Assembly: GCA_025451455.1 (NCBI GenBank) | Contig: JANWKI010000094.1 | Location: 1 to 34,444 of the forward strand | Source of the DNA: Ignavibacteria bacterium | GTDB taxonomy: Bacteria; Bacteroidota; Ignavibacteria; Tepidaquicellales; OLB5 | Direction: 5' to 3' | Length of the DNA: 34,444 nt | Shown here: one piece after another, positions 1-8,841 of the stretch | Numbering within the stretch: the first letter of the stretch is position 1 | Layout of the letters: every line of letters starts with the position of its first letter | Position numbers and translations under genes: made by a program | The notes under the pieces: generated by a model | What the model was told of the DNA's origin: nothing | The model's input: only the letters and a program-made list of their open reading frames with translations | Database searches by the model: none

Positions 1-1096
1 CTCTCGAGAGGGGAATACTGAATCTAATCTTTGTTACCGGATTGAAAGGGTTGGGATAATTCTGGAATAGTGAAAAATTATCCGGAATTTCTGAAGATAC
101 CGGCTGAATTCCAAGTACGCCGTTATAGACTGAAATTCCACCGTCAATTCTGGCTGCCCATAGCTTAGTACTTCCGTTCCTGCCCTTTGTAATGTGGTTA
201 TACCCGGAGTTTGTCGGGGCGGTATATTGTGCTATCCACGTATCTCCGTCATTATATGTATAATATATCTTATTGGAAAGAAACCTGACATACCACCAGT
301 AATTGCCAACACCTGTTATGCCTTTAATTATTTCCGGTCCTGAACTGTTGGGGGTAATGGTCCAGTTCATGCCGCTTGATTCAGTCCTGATGATATTCCT
401 GTCTGCACTGGAGTAACCGTGAACGGCATCATCAAACCAAATGGCTGATGGATATGCGTAACCTGTCCAGGTTACGTCCTGCAGTATCCAGTTTGCTCCG
501 TTATTTGAAGAATAATATATTCCCCTGTTCCTTGCTCCGAACCATACCTTGCTGCCGGAACAAAAAATGCCATTCTCAAAGCTCCATACGGAAGGGTCTG
601 TCTCAGGTATATACAGGCCGGTTGAGTCCCAGTTATTGCCGGCATTGGTTGTTTTCCACAAAGACCATCTGCCGCCGACCGGCCAGCCGACCATAAATCC
701 TTCATTATTTGGTTTTATCCATATCCCTGAAATGTATGCATCATCTCCCTGTGTGAAAACAAGTGACCATGTAGCGCCTGCGTTTGTTGTTTTATACACG
801 TAGGCATATAACACAGGGGTCCCATCATAGCAGGAGAAAATAGCCGTATTTGCATCGATAGCAAAAATGCAGGGCTGAAAGCCGTTTGGTTCGGGAATAT
901 TTGCACCTACATTTTCCCATGACGCACCTCCATTGGTCGTACGAAGGACATTATTAAACGAAGTAGATGCCCAAACAATATTATCATTAACGGCAGATAG
1001 AGAAAATATTGAAAAACTGATCCCTGAATTCTGTTCTGACCACTGTGAAAAAAGCGGGATTGAACAAATTAATATTAATATTACAATTTTTTTCAT
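1..1096 (-). CDS. T9SS-sorted BNR/Ycf48-type beta-propeller protein (3' end outside window)
   Basis: This gene is missing from the ORF track because it has no stop inside the window. I translated it from the ATG at 1096-1094, in one open frame to base 1. It opens with a signal peptide (MKKIVILILICSIPLFSQ). About six propeller-type repeats follow, such as RTTNGGASW, KTTNAGATW and KTTNAGNNW, each a T-x-x-G-x-x-W motif as in Ycf48/BNR (Asp-box) folds. The last visible residues, FQNYPNPFNPVTKIRFSIPL, are the linker that opens a type A T9SS sorting domain; the domain itself is cut off. The protein is probably exported across the outer membrane and anchored on or released from the surface. Its start lies one base beyond the stop of the upstream paralogue, so the two are co-transcribed. 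The ligand or function of the propeller is unknown. Confidence 0.85.
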   Translation of the reverse strand, partial: MKKIVILILICSIPLFSQWSEQNSGISFSIFSLSAVNDNIVWASTSFNNVLRTTNGGASWENVGANIPEPNGFQPCIFAIDANTAIFSCYDGTPVLYAYVYKTTNAGATWSLVFTQGDDAYISGIWIKPNNEGFMVGWPVGGRWSLWKTTNAGNNWDSTGLYIPETDPSVWSFENGIFCSGSKVWFGARNRGIYYSSNNGANWILQDVTWTGYAYPSAIWFDDAVHGYSSADRNIIRTESSGMNWTITPNSSGPEIIKGITGVGNYWWYVRFLSNKIYYTYNDGDTWIAQYTAPTNSGYNHITKGRNGSTKLWAARIDGGISVYNGVLGIQPVSSEIPDNFSLFQNYPNPFNPVTKIRFSIPLSR

Positions 1097-1097
1097 A

Positions 1098-2357
1098 TTA
1101 CTTCATTAATACCATTTTTTTAGTTTCGATGTAATCTTCCGAAATTATCTTATAAGAATACACACCGCTTGAGAAATTCGAAGCATCCCAGTCAGTTTCA
1201 TATGTGCCGGGCTTAAGCTCTTCGTTTACAAGTGTTGCGACTTCCCTGCCGAGCAGATCATAAATAATAAGCTTTACATCTGATAATCTTTTAATCTGAA
1301 ATCTTATAATCGTAACTGGGTTGAAGGGGTTGGGATAGTTTTGGGAAAGGGAAAATCTTTCCGGAATTTCTGAATTAATATTATTTATGCCAACAATATT
1401 ACCGCCTCCGTTCGTTGTTTTCAAAATTACTGGAACATTATTTGAACCTCCCGCTGCATAACCTGTGTTACTATCCACAAAGAAAATAGAGTTTAATCTA
1501 TTTGGAGTATTGGTTGCTAAAAAATTCCATGACTGTCCGATATCCGTAGTTTTAAGAATTTTACCCGAATCAGCAGTAACATAGCCGGTAGAATTGTTTG
1601 TAAAAAAGATCGAAGTAAAGGGACTGTTAATACTGAAATTATATCCTTGCCAGTTGATTCCACCATTTGTAGTTTTATATATTGTTGATATGCTATTGAC
1701 TCCACCGGTTACAAAACCTGTATTTACATCCAAAAACCAAACAGATCCCAAATTATTGGAAGATGGAGATACCAAACTAAACCAGGAGCCACCTAAATTG
1801 GTAGTTTTCATAATCCTGGGTCCATCACCAACTACATATCCAATTTCATTAACGAAATAGAAGTTTCTAAAATGACCATAATTTGAAGCATAAAATACAT
1901 TAAAGCAATCGATACCGCCATTAGTTGTCTTTTTTATTAATGTCCACACAGAAGAATGAAATCCACCAGATCCTCCAATAAAACCAGTGTTTTCATTAAC
2001 AAAATAAAGGGCATGGTAATAGGTAGGTCCATTCATTGCCGAGGTGTATTCTTGCCAAGTAACTCCTCCGGTTGTTGTTTTATTAATTTTTCCATCGGAA
2101 GTAACAACATATCCAGTTAAACTATTAAGAAAATAAGATGAGCTTAATGTATATGAAAATTCAACCAGAAATGTCCAATTATTTCCACCATTCGTAGTTT
2201 TTTGTATTTCGCGACCTGAAGTGATATAACCTGTATCGTTAAAAACAAATATTTTCCCCAGTGCAGTCTGAATTGCACTATTCTGAAAAACCCATTGCGA
2301 ATTACTAATACTTGAAATCAAAAGAAGGAATGTAATTAGAAAGAATATCTTTTTCAT
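1098..2357 (-). CDS. T9SS type A sorting domain protein with Ycf48/BNR repeats
   Basis: A 419-residue secreted protein. Residues 1-20 form a signal peptide ending at SNSQ. The middle carries about seven KTTNGG.NW-type repeats, the Asp-box signature of Ycf48/BNR beta-propellers. The last ~85 residues are a complete type A T9SS sorting domain: 'LSQNYPNPFNP', then 'YDLLGREVATLVNEELKPG' and the end 'KKMVLMK'. One repeat, GGIDCFN, lacks its Trp. It is the middle gene of a tandem trio, 19 bp after the upstream paralogue and 1 bp before the next. Its C-terminal domain is very similar in DNA to that of the upstream gene, which suggests recent duplication or gene conversion. In this family the propeller is usually an adhesive or carbohydrate/protein-binding module; the target here is unknown. 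Confidence 0.9.
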   Translation of the reverse strand: MKKIFFLITFLLLISSISNSQWVFQNSAIQTALGKIFVFNDTGYITSGREIQKTTNGGNNWTFLVEFSYTLSSSYFLNSLTGYVVTSDGKINKTTTGGVTWQEYTSAMNGPTYYHALYFVNENTGFIGGSGGFHSSVWTLIKKTTNGGIDCFNVFYASNYGHFRNFYFVNEIGYVVGDGPRIMKTTNLGGSWFSLVSPSSNNLGSVWFLDVNTGFVTGGVNSISTIYKTTNGGINWQGYNFSINSPFTSIFFTNNSTGYVTADSGKILKTTDIGQSWNFLATNTPNRLNSIFFVDSNTGYAAGGSNNVPVILKTTNGGGNIVGINNINSEIPERFSLSQNYPNPFNPVTIIRFQIKRLSDVKLIIYDLLGREVATLVNEELKPGTYETDWDASNFSSGVYSYKIISEDYIETKKMVLMK

Positions 2358-2376
2358 GACTTTAGTGTTAAAGTTT

Positions 2377-4518
2377 TTACTTCATCAAAATCATTTTTTT
2401 TGTTTCAATGTAGTTACCTGAAATTATCCTATAAAAATACACACCGCTGGAAAAATTCGAAGCATCCCAGTCTACCTCATACGTGCCGGGTTTAAGCTCT
2501 TCGTTTACCAGAGTTACGACTTCCCTGCCGAGAAGATCATATATAACCAGTTTCACGTTTGACGTTTTACCTTTCACATTTGCCGGAACATCAAACTTGA
2601 TCTTCGTTTGCGGATTGAAGGGGTTGGGGTAGTTTTGGGAGAGGAGAAATAATTCAGGCATTGTAGTATTTTGGTAATTAAGGTTAGTTATTATACCGCT
2701 GCCAAGTGTACTCAAAATATATCCTCTTTCACCAACTACCCAACATTTGTTGGTATCAATAGCAAATACTGCACGCAAATTACCATTTGTAAATAATTTC
2801 CATGTATCCCAGGTCAAACCTCCATTCGTTGTTCTTAATAAATTTCCAAACATGCATGCCATATATCCAGTTGATGAATTCACCATTTTCAAATCCATGC
2901 TCGCTTTCCAAGGACTTGATAATAACTGCCAATTCATTCCTAAATTAGTGCTTTTGTAAAAGTCCATTAAAGTTATTGCATAAAGATTGTTTTGACTATC
3001 CTTGCCTAAATCTTGCATTGAATTATCAAATGTTCTTTGCCAGCTTAAACCACCATTTGTTGTTCTGCCAATACCACCAACGCCAGCTATTATACCAGTG
3101 TCAGAATTAAGTAATTGTATGGCATACATCATATTATTTAAGAAACCTTCTACAATATTTATCTTATTCCAATTTATTCCACCATTATTTGTTTTTAATA
3201 TACATGACTCTCCCAGAATCCACCCGGTATTTTGGTTAATAAAGCTGAGGTGATACAAAACTACAGTTGTATTACTATTTTGAATACTCCAATTAATACC
3301 TGAGTTCGTGGTTTTGTAAATCAAACCATTATAACCGGGGACCCAACCTGTCAACTCATTAATAAAATATATATCATTTAAATGACTTGATGCATTTTCA
3401 AAAGTAAAGTACCAGTGTAAACCCTTATCTGTAGTTTTTAATATTGAGTTCGAAGAAATACAAAATCCGGTATTTTCGTTTGCGAAAAAAATAGATTCAA
3501 TTCTATTACTTGTTAGTGATTGGGACAACCATATCCAATTATTACCTTGATTCATTGTCTTTACAATAGTTCCATTGTTGCCGACAACTAAAGCATTATC
3601 ATCATATAAAACAGAAATACTATTACAGCTGGCAGTACTTTGTAATATCCAATTTGTACCGTTATTCGTTGTTTTAAATATACCAGAATTACCTGCAAAG
3701 AAACCAGTTTGACCATTAACAAATGCAATACTACTTACATCAAAATCTTGAGAGCTCCAGGAATTTCCTGAATCAGTGGTTTTCCATAATTTTGTTCCCC
3801 CAGCCCACCCGGTATTTTCATTAACAAAGAAAACAGTTTTTAAAGTCTGTGACATCGGCAACTGGAGTTGAGTTGTGAAACTCAAACCACCATTAGTTGT
3901 TTTGTAAATATAAAAACTACCATCGTATGGTGGTGTTGGGTAAACATATCTCCCTACAAACCAACCTGTATCAGGGTTGATGAAAAATATAGAATATATC
4001 GCTTTTAATGTTGTATTATGGACAAACCAATTTAATCCCCCATCCGTGGTCTTCAAAATAATGTTATTGTTATCGAAACCTCCATAACTACAGCAACTCC
4101 ACCCAGTATTAGCATTTATAAAAAAAATAGATTTAAATGAAGGGAAAGTATCTGTTGTAACACTATTCCATGTATTTCCTTCATCGGTAGTCCTCAATAT
4201 ACCATTAGTATTTGCCGGATAACCCGTTGCAATAAAACCGGTTAATTCATTCAAAAATTTTAAAGTGTACAATGGTTTAGCATAATTACCTGTGAAGCCT
4301 CCCAATGAATGAGTAATGGTCCAATTCAACCCTCCATTCGTACTTTTTATAAATGTACCTGCATCTCCTACAGCATACATTAGATTTAGATTAATATACT
4401 GACCAGAAAATAAATCATTTCCTTGCGGAAGCGGGTTCTGCCAAAACCACCCGCTTTGGGTATAACAATAATTTGTAATAAATATTAACAGCAGGGCAAT
4501 TGCAGTAAGTTTTTTCAT
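2377..4518 (-). CDS. Large T9SS type A sorting domain protein with ~13 Ycf48/BNR repeats
   Basis: A 713-residue secreted protein and the first gene of the trio. The signal peptide is at 1-20 (MKKLTAIALLLIFITNYCYTQ). I count about thirteen repeats of the type KTTDGGLNWF, KTTNSGINW and RTTNGGLTW, spaced roughly 40-50 residues, enough for two propellers of six or seven blades. The C-terminal sorting domain runs from 'LLSQNYPNPFNPQTKI' to 'KKMILMK'. A promoter lies just upstream with a palindrome across its -10 box. The number of repeats differs among the three neighbours (13, 7 and 6), as expected for expansion and loss of a repeated unit. Ycf48 itself is a photosystem II assembly factor; the shared fold says nothing about photosynthesis here. 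Confidence 0.9.
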   Translation of the reverse strand: MKKLTAIALLLIFITNYCYTQSGWFWQNPLPQGNDLFSGQYINLNLMYAVGDAGTFIKSTNGGLNWTITHSLGGFTGNYAKPLYTLKFLNELTGFIATGYPANTNGILRTTDEGNTWNSVTTDTFPSFKSIFFINANTGWSCCSYGGFDNNNIILKTTDGGLNWFVHNTTLKAIYSIFFINPDTGWFVGRYVYPTPPYDGSFYIYKTTNGGLSFTTQLQLPMSQTLKTVFFVNENTGWAGGTKLWKTTDSGNSWSSQDFDVSSIAFVNGQTGFFAGNSGIFKTTNNGTNWILQSTASCNSISVLYDDNALVVGNNGTIVKTMNQGNNWIWLSQSLTSNRIESIFFANENTGFCISSNSILKTTDKGLHWYFTFENASSHLNDIYFINELTGWVPGYNGLIYKTTNSGINWSIQNSNTTVVLYHLSFINQNTGWILGESCILKTNNGGINWNKINIVEGFLNNMMYAIQLLNSDTGIIAGVGGIGRTTNGGLSWQRTFDNSMQDLGKDSQNNLYAITLMDFYKSTNLGMNWQLLSSPWKASMDLKMVNSSTGYMACMFGNLLRTTNGGLTWDTWKLFTNGNLRAVFAIDTNKCWVVGERGYILSTLGSGIITNLNYQNTTMPELFLLSQNYPNPFNPQTKIKFDVPANVKGKTSNVKLVIYDLLGREVVTLVNEELKPGTYEVDWDASNFSSGVYFYRIISGNYIETKKMILMK

Positions 4519-4530
4519 AACTTAATGAGC

Positions 4531-4553
4531 TTAGTTAATTCCAAATTAACTAA
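4531..4553. promoter_or_regulatory. Perfect palindrome over the -10 box (candidate operator)
   Basis: Two perfect 10-base arms, TTAGTTAATT and its complement AATTAACTAA, are separated by CCA. The palindrome covers the -10 hexamer and probably the transcription start of the T9SS operon, which is where a dimeric repressor would block RNA polymerase. It has no T-tract in the direction of the operon, so it is not a terminator for these genes. A transcript-level 5' UTR hairpin is the alternative. Confidence 0.45.
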
Positions 4554-4571
4554 TTTTTATGGAGTTGTCAA
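4543..4571 (-). promoter_or_regulatory. Promoter of the three-gene T9SS operon
   Basis: Read on the minus strand there is TTGACA at 4571-4566, a 17-base spacer, and TAATTT at 4548-4543. The ATG of the first gene lies 25 bases below the -10 box. The same layout stands in front of gdhA and the fourth T9SS gene in this window. It is a sequence match only; no start site has been measured. Confidence 0.6.
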
Positions 4572-4614
4572 GAATTTATATCATATAAGAATATGACTTT
4601 TATATAACTTACAA

Positions 4615-6333
4615 TTATAACGGAATATTTCCGTGCTTTTTCTTCGGATTTGACTGCACTTTTGTCTGCAGCATCCTCAGCGCTTTGATAAGTTTCACAC
4701 GCGTCTCTGATGGCTCTATTACATCATCAATATATCCCCTTGCTGCAGCTGCGTAAGGATTTGCAAACTTCACGCGGAATTCCTCTATCTTATCGGCAAG
4801 CGCAACTCTCGGGTCCTTTGCGCTTTCAATTTCTTTCTTGAATATTATTTCTGCTGCGCCGTGCGGTCCCATTACAGCAATTTCGGCTCCCGGCCACGCT
4901 ACGTTATAATCAGCCCTGATATGTTTGCTGTTCATAACGTCATACGCTCCCCCGTACGCTTTGCGGGTAATGACAGTAAGCTTTGGTACAGTTGCCTCTG
5001 CAAATGCATAAAGAAGCTTGGCTCCCTGTTTGATAATTCCCCGCCACTCCTGGAACGTGCCCGGCATGAATCCCGGAACATCTTCAAACACTACCAATGG
5101 AATGTTGAAAGCATCACAGAACCTGACGAACCTTGCGCCTTTTACCGATGAATCGATATCAAGCACACCCGCCATTTTTGAAGGCTGGTTTGCAACTATT
5201 CCGACGGATATACCGTCAAGCCTTGCAAACCCTGTAATAATGTTCGGGGCAAATAGTTCATGCACCTCAAAGAAACTGGATTCCATTTTGCTATCATCCG
5301 GCTCATGATTTTTCTTCTTCTTGCCTTTGTGGTGCTTCTTTTTTTCCTTCTTTATTTCTTCATCAAACTCGCCGACTTCTTTTTCTTCACGGTCAACCAC
5401 AATGTTAATGATCTTCTTCATATCATAGGGGCGTGTATTATCTTCGGGGATAATCCGGTTCAGGTCTATTTCAATCCTTTCGGGATCGTCAACGGGTTTT
5501 TTCTCCGGTGTTTTTTCTCTCCAGTTCTGCGGAATGTATGAAACAAGCTTTCTTATATACTGCAGGCATTGTTTTTCGTCTTCGCAGGCAAAATGCGTTA
5601 CCCCAGATTTGGTTGAATGAGTGATCGCACCTCCCAAGTCCTCAAATGAAACTTCTTCATGAGTTACAGTCTTAACTACGCTGGGTCCGGTAACGAACAT
5701 GTGACTTTTTTCTTTTACCATGAAGATGAAATCTGTGATTGCAGGCGAGTAAACCGCGCCGCCGGCGCAGGGTCCGAGTATTGCCGAAATTTGAGGAATG
5801 ACTCCCGAGACCAGTGTATTGCGTAAAAATATATCTGCATAACCGCCGAGCGATACAACACCTTCCTGAATTCTCGCACCGCCGGAATCATTAAGCCCGA
5901 TAACAGGAGCGCCAAGCTTTTCGGCTGTATCCATTATCTTGCAGATCTTTTCGGCATGCGCTTCCGAGAGCGACCCGCCGAAGACCGTGAAATCCTGGCT
6001 GAAGACAAACACAAGCCTTCCGTTAATTCTGCCGCTTCCGGTAATAACACCATCGCCAAGGAACGTTTGCTTCTCCAGCCCGAAATCATGCGAACGGTGT
6101 GTGACAAACTCATCGGTTTCCTCAAATGTTCCGGGATCGAGCAGTAAATAAATTCTTTCCCTTGCTAAATATTTTCCTTTGGCATGCTGAGACTTAATGC
6201 GTTTTTCACCGCCTCCAAGCTTTGCCGTTTCTCTCATTTTGTGAAGCGTCAAAAGATCTGTAATTCTCTTATCTGTGGGCATGTTGATTGGATTATTTGG
6301 TTTGATATGTTCAGGGTCAAACTTCATCTTCAT
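4615..6333 (-). CDS. Acyl-CoA carboxylase carboxyltransferase subunit (propionyl-/methylcrotonyl-CoA carboxylase beta type)
   Basis: This subunit transfers CO2 from carboxybiotin to an acyl-CoA, most likely propionyl-CoA. The 572-residue sequence has both crotonase-like halves. The N half has '[12 protein letters not shown]' (~148-159) and the oxyanion stretch '[12 protein letters not shown]' (~187-198). The C half has '[12 protein letters not shown]', 'VPGFMPGT', '[10 protein letters not shown]' and '[10 protein letters not shown]'. Usual length is about 510-520; the excess is a charged insert at ~316-352, rich in Lys and His, placed exactly between the halves. No biotin carboxylase or biotin carrier gene is adjacent, so its partners are encoded elsewhere. 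Substrate preference (propionyl, methylcrotonyl, acetyl) cannot be fixed from motifs alone. Two Met codons (residues 1 and 3) are equally good starts. Confidence 0.9.
   Translation of the reverse strand: MKMKFDPEHIKPNNPINMPTDKRITDLLTLHKMRETAKLGGGEKRIKSQHAKGKYLARERIYLLLDPGTFEETDEFVTHRSHDFGLEKQTFLGDGVITGSGRINGRLVFVFSQDFTVFGGSLSEAHAEKICKIMDTAEKLGAPVIGLNDSGGARIQEGVVSLGGYADIFLRNTLVSGVIPQISAILGPCAGGAVYSPAITDFIFMVKEKSHMFVTGPSVVKTVTHEEVSFEDLGGAITHSTKSGVTHFACEDEKQCLQYIRKLVSYIPQNWREKTPEKKPVDDPERIEIDLNRIIPEDNTRPYDMKKIINIVVDREEKEVGEFDEEIKKEKKKHHKGKKKKNHEPDDSKMESSFFEVHELFAPNIITGFARLDGISVGIVANQPSKMAGVLDIDSSVKGARFVRFCDAFNIPLVVFEDVPGFMPGTFQEWRGIIKQGAKLLYAFAEATVPKLTVITRKAYGGAYDVMNSKHIRADYNVAWPGAEIAVMGPHGAAEIIFKKEIESAKDPRVALADKIEEFRVKFANPYAAAARGYIDDVIEPSETRVKLIKALRMLQTKVQSNPKKKHGNIPL
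5278..5388 (-). other. Lys/His-rich insert within the carboxyltransferase
   Basis: This stretch encodes about 37 residues, including [16 protein letters not shown], between the residues matching '..IVD' and 'FFEVHEL' of ordinary PccB/AccD5 proteins, which are normally almost adjacent. It stays in frame and both flanks are intact. It is probably a disordered, strongly basic loop at the junction of the N and C domains. Confidence 0.75.
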
Positions 6334-6494
6334 ATAGATTTAAATTTATCAAAATTTCTTGATACAAAATAGCATTTTCCGCGGGGAATTACTATAATAT
6401 ACATCAGTGGAAAATATGATAATTATAATGATTTTAATATGGTGTAAAGGTATGTAAAATCAATTAATAAGATTCAATAAATTGATTTCGGTAA

Positions 6495-7547
6495 TTAAGC
6501 TTTTGCAGTGTTTTCCTGCCTCAACTGTCCGCAGCCTGCATTGATATCTATCCCCCGCCTTACGCGAAGAGTGTTTGTAATTCCTGCACGGTTAAGTGTT
6601 TCCCTGAATGCGCTGATGCGCTTTAGCTTTGATTCTTCTCCGGCAAATCCTTTGGTTGGATTCAGCGGAATGAAGTTCACGTGGCACAGCATTCCTTTTA
6701 ACCTGCCGGCAAGTTCCTTCGCCTGTTCAGGGGTATCGTTAACACCATCAATTAGTGCCCATTCAAAACTAACTCTGCGGTTTGTTTTTGCTATGTAATC
6801 GCGGCATGCTTTCATCAGTTCATCGATCGGATATTTTTTGTTTATAGGAAGCATCGTTTCCCTGAGCTTATCAGTAGCGGCGTGGAGCGATACGGCAAGA
6901 TTTACCTGTGAATTCTCTTCGGTGAATTTTTCTATCATTGGCACGATTCCAACCGTGCTGATTGTAATTCTCCTTGCACCAAAAGCATAACCTTCGGGAT
7001 CAGTCAGTGTATCAACTGCTTTCATGACCTGTTTGTAGTTTGCAAACGGTTCACCCATTCCCATAAACACAAGATTAGTAAGCTTGTCATCATTTTTTTT
7101 AAGTGCCCTGTTAAAAAATATTGCCTGCTCTACAATTTCGCCTGAAGTTATATTCCTTTGAAGTCCGCCCTGCCCTGTTGCGCAAAAAGTACATCCCAAA
7201 CCGCACCCCGCCTGGGTTGATATACACGCAGTTCTTCTTTTATCATAACCCATAAGCACAGTTTCAACCTGCCCGGTGCCTTCGAGGTCAAACAGAATTT
7301 TCCTCGTCCACCCGTCAGATGAGAGCAGATCTACCCGGGGAGTAATATGCGAGAAATTCATTTCCTCTTTCAGCTTTTCGCGGAGTTTCCTCGGCACGTC
7401 AGGCATTTCATCAAATGAAGAAGCAAGGTTTCTGTATGCCCTGTTCCAAACCTGCACGGCGCGGAATTTCTGCTGGCCCCAGCCGGTTATTATCTCCTGC
7501 AGTTCTTTAAGTGTCAGATCGAAAAGGAATGGTTTTTTTGTTGTCAT
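6495..7547 (-). CDS. rlmN: Dual-specificity 23S rRNA A2503 / tRNA A37 C2-methyltransferase RlmN
   Basis: A radical SAM enzyme that methylates C2 of A2503 in 23S rRNA and, in the bacteria where it has been studied, A37 of some tRNAs. The 350-residue length is normal. The iron-sulfur motif CxxxCxxC is at Cys115, Cys119 and Cys122 ('GCGLGCTFCATGQ'). The SAM-contact stretch 'NLVFMGMGEPFANY' follows, and the C-terminal 'NAGCGQL' supplies the Cys that resolves the methyl-enzyme intermediate. 'HVNFIPLNP' is also typical of the family. It is the last gene after arginase and the small HicB-like ORF, 42 bp below the latter. I see no terminator between it and the carboxyltransferase gene 161 bp further on. 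Confidence 0.97.
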   Translation of the reverse strand: MTTKKPFLFDLTLKELQEIITGWGQQKFRAVQVWNRAYRNLASSFDEMPDVPRKLREKLKEEMNFSHITPRVDLLSSDGWTRKILFDLEGTGQVETVLMGYDKRRTACISTQAGCGLGCTFCATGQGGLQRNITSGEIVEQAIFFNRALKKNDDKLTNLVFMGMGEPFANYKQVMKAVDTLTDPEGYAFGARRITISTVGIVPMIEKFTEENSQVNLAVSLHAATDKLRETMLPINKKYPIDELMKACRDYIAKTNRRVSFEWALIDGVNDTPEQAKELAGRLKGMLCHVNFIPLNPTKGFAGEESKLKRISAFRETLNRAGITNTLRVRRGIDINAGCGQLRQENTAKA

Positions 7548-7589
7548 AATATCGGATTTCGGATCATTGAAGATTTTCCATGAATACTT

Positions 7590-7736
7590 TTATGTCTCAA
7601 AATATAGTTCAACTGCCTCTTTCAAATTCTTTACAGCCTCATCTTCATTTTCACCGAAAGATGAAATTTCGACATTAATACATAAAGCTACATGGTATTT
7701 ATCTTCCTGCCAAACGACATAATCGAATTCTTTCAT
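7590..7736 (-). CDS. Short HicB-like (UPF0150) protein
   Basis: The ORF track gives 81 residues, but the first 33 overlap the arginase gene and look non-coding. The ATG at 7736, behind a purine-rich AAAGAGAAAG, gives 48 residues beginning MKEFDYVVWQEDKYHV. The rest, 'SSFGENEDEAVKNLKEAVELYFE', follows the HicB/UPF0150 pattern of a short beta sheet, then '(G).t.eEAl.n..EAlelyle'. Full HicB antitoxins add a DNA-binding tail, which is absent here, and there is no hicA toxin next to it. It sits 19 bp after arginase and is probably co-transcribed with it. It could be a solitary HicB-fold regulator or a remnant of a toxin-antitoxin pair. Confidence 0.7.
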   Translation of the reverse strand: MKEFDYVVWQEDKYHVALCINVEISSFGENEDEAVKNLKEAVELYFET

Positions 7737-7755
7737 TTCTTTCTCTTTTTGAAAA

Positions 7756-8709
7756 TTAATCGTATAATATTGATTTGCCAAGTGCTGATTCGATAAAATC
7801 GACAGCAAGCTCGGCAGTAGAGTTTTTTGTGTCAAGTATTGGATTTACTTCCAGCATTTCAAGCGAGCTCATGCATCCGCAATCGGCAACCATTTCCATT
7901 ATCACAGAAGCTTCGCGGTAAGTGAGGCCGCCTTCAACCGGAGTACCAACACCGCTTGCATAATCAGGGTCAACGCCGTCAAGATCGAAGCTTATATGAA
8001 TATGGTCAACTTCTTTTTTGAAATCATTCAGCACTCTTGCTATAATTCTGGTTACACCCTGCTTATCCACGTCTGAAATTGTGTACACCTGCATTCCCCT
8101 GTTACGGAATTCCTTAACAGTTTCAGCCTCGTCCTGATCAACATCCCGCACTCCGATAAGCGCTGAATTTTCCGGCAGCACTTTCGGGGAAAATCCGCCA
8201 AGCCTCACAAGCCTGCTCTCACCGATCCCAAGAGCTGCGGCAAGCGGCATTCCGTGAATATTTCCTGATGGTGTAGTTTCGGGAGTATTCATATCAGCAT
8301 GTGCATCAATCCAGATTACTCCAAGCGTCTTTTTCTTTTTCCTGCAATAGCTGGATATTCCCGCAATACTGCCAAGAGCAGTTGCATGATCGCCACCAAG
8401 AATAAGCGGGAAGTAATTCTGGTTCAGCAGAGTTTCAACTTTTTTGGAAAGTATCTTTGCAGACCGTTCAATTTCAGGCAGGTATTTTAATTTTGGGTTG
8501 TTAACTCTTTGTGTTTCAGCCCCTTCGACAAAAATATCGCCAAAATCCTTGACGGTATATCCCATATTCTCCAGTTTTTCCTCCAAATGGGCATATCTGA
8601 GCGCTGAGGGCCCCATATCAACACCGCGCCTGTCGGCACCTAAATCCATGGGAAAACCGACAATTCCGATCTTTTTCCTCAATCTTTTTGAAAATCTGAC
8701 TGTCTTCAT
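7756..8709 (-). CDS. rocF: Arginase
   Basis: Hydrolyses L-arginine to ornithine and urea with a two-manganese centre. All metal-binding motifs of the ureohydrolase family are present: 'GGDHATALG' (~105), 'WIDAHADMNTPETTPSGN' (~132) and 'SFDLDGVDPDYASGVGTP' (~240). The 'NTPETTPSGNIHGMPLA' signature is arginase rather than agmatinase. Length (317) is normal, with a slightly long basic N terminus (MKTVRFSKRLRKK). It heads a minus-strand group with the HicB-like ORF and rlmN, and is divergent from the small secreted protein at 8842. No ornithine-using or urease gene is visible nearby, so the role (nitrogen recovery or polyamine/proline supply) is open. The symbol follows common usage. Confidence 0.93.
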   Translation of the reverse strand: MKTVRFSKRLRKKIGIVGFPMDLGADRRGVDMGPSALRYAHLEEKLENMGYTVKDFGDIFVEGAETQRVNNPKLKYLPEIERSAKILSKKVETLLNQNYFPLILGGDHATALGSIAGISSYCRKKKKTLGVIWIDAHADMNTPETTPSGNIHGMPLAAALGIGESRLVRLGGFSPKVLPENSALIGVRDVDQDEAETVKEFRNRGMQVYTISDVDKQGVTRIIARVLNDFKKEVDHIHISFDLDGVDPDYASGVGTPVEGGLTYREASVIMEMVADCGCMSSLEMLEVNPILDTKNSTAELAVDFIESALGKSILYD

Positions 8710-8768
8710 ATAACTATAATATAGAAATTACCGCACTTAGTTTTAAGGGAGTTTTTTGTAACCAAATT

Positions 8769-8797
8769 TTGCTGTTTCAATGGTAATTTGATAGCTT
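8769..8797 (+). promoter_or_regulatory. Possible promoter of the small secreted protein gene
   Basis: TTGCTG (8769-8774), a 17-base spacer and TAGCTT (8792-8797, reading on to TAGCTTTA) match the pattern seen at other genes in this window, but the -35 is imperfect. The 132-bp gap is shared with the divergent arginase gene, for which I found no convincing promoter. Confidence 0.3.
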
Positions 8798-8841
8798 TAT
8801 TTTGTGTTATCAATAGTACATAACTAATCTTGCTTACTAAC

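Noticed and set aside
448-906. Several small ORFs on both strands in the first kilobase
   Set aside because: They are shadows of the truncated T9SS gene (1-1096), which reads through the whole stretch in one frame.
1098-4518. Photosystem assembly factors, because of the Ycf48-like repeats
   Set aside because: The Asp-box propeller is shared by many secreted proteins; signal peptides and T9SS tails place these outside the cell, and no photosynthesis gene is nearby.
6457-6488. AAATCAATT...AATTGATTT inverted repeat after rlmN as a terminator
   Set aside because: The stem is entirely A+T-rich apart from one pair, the loop is 14 bases and no T-tract follows on the minus strand.
7276-7722. 148-residue plus-strand ORF
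   Set aside because: Antisense to rlmN and the HicB-like gene; Ser/Phe-rich shadow frame.
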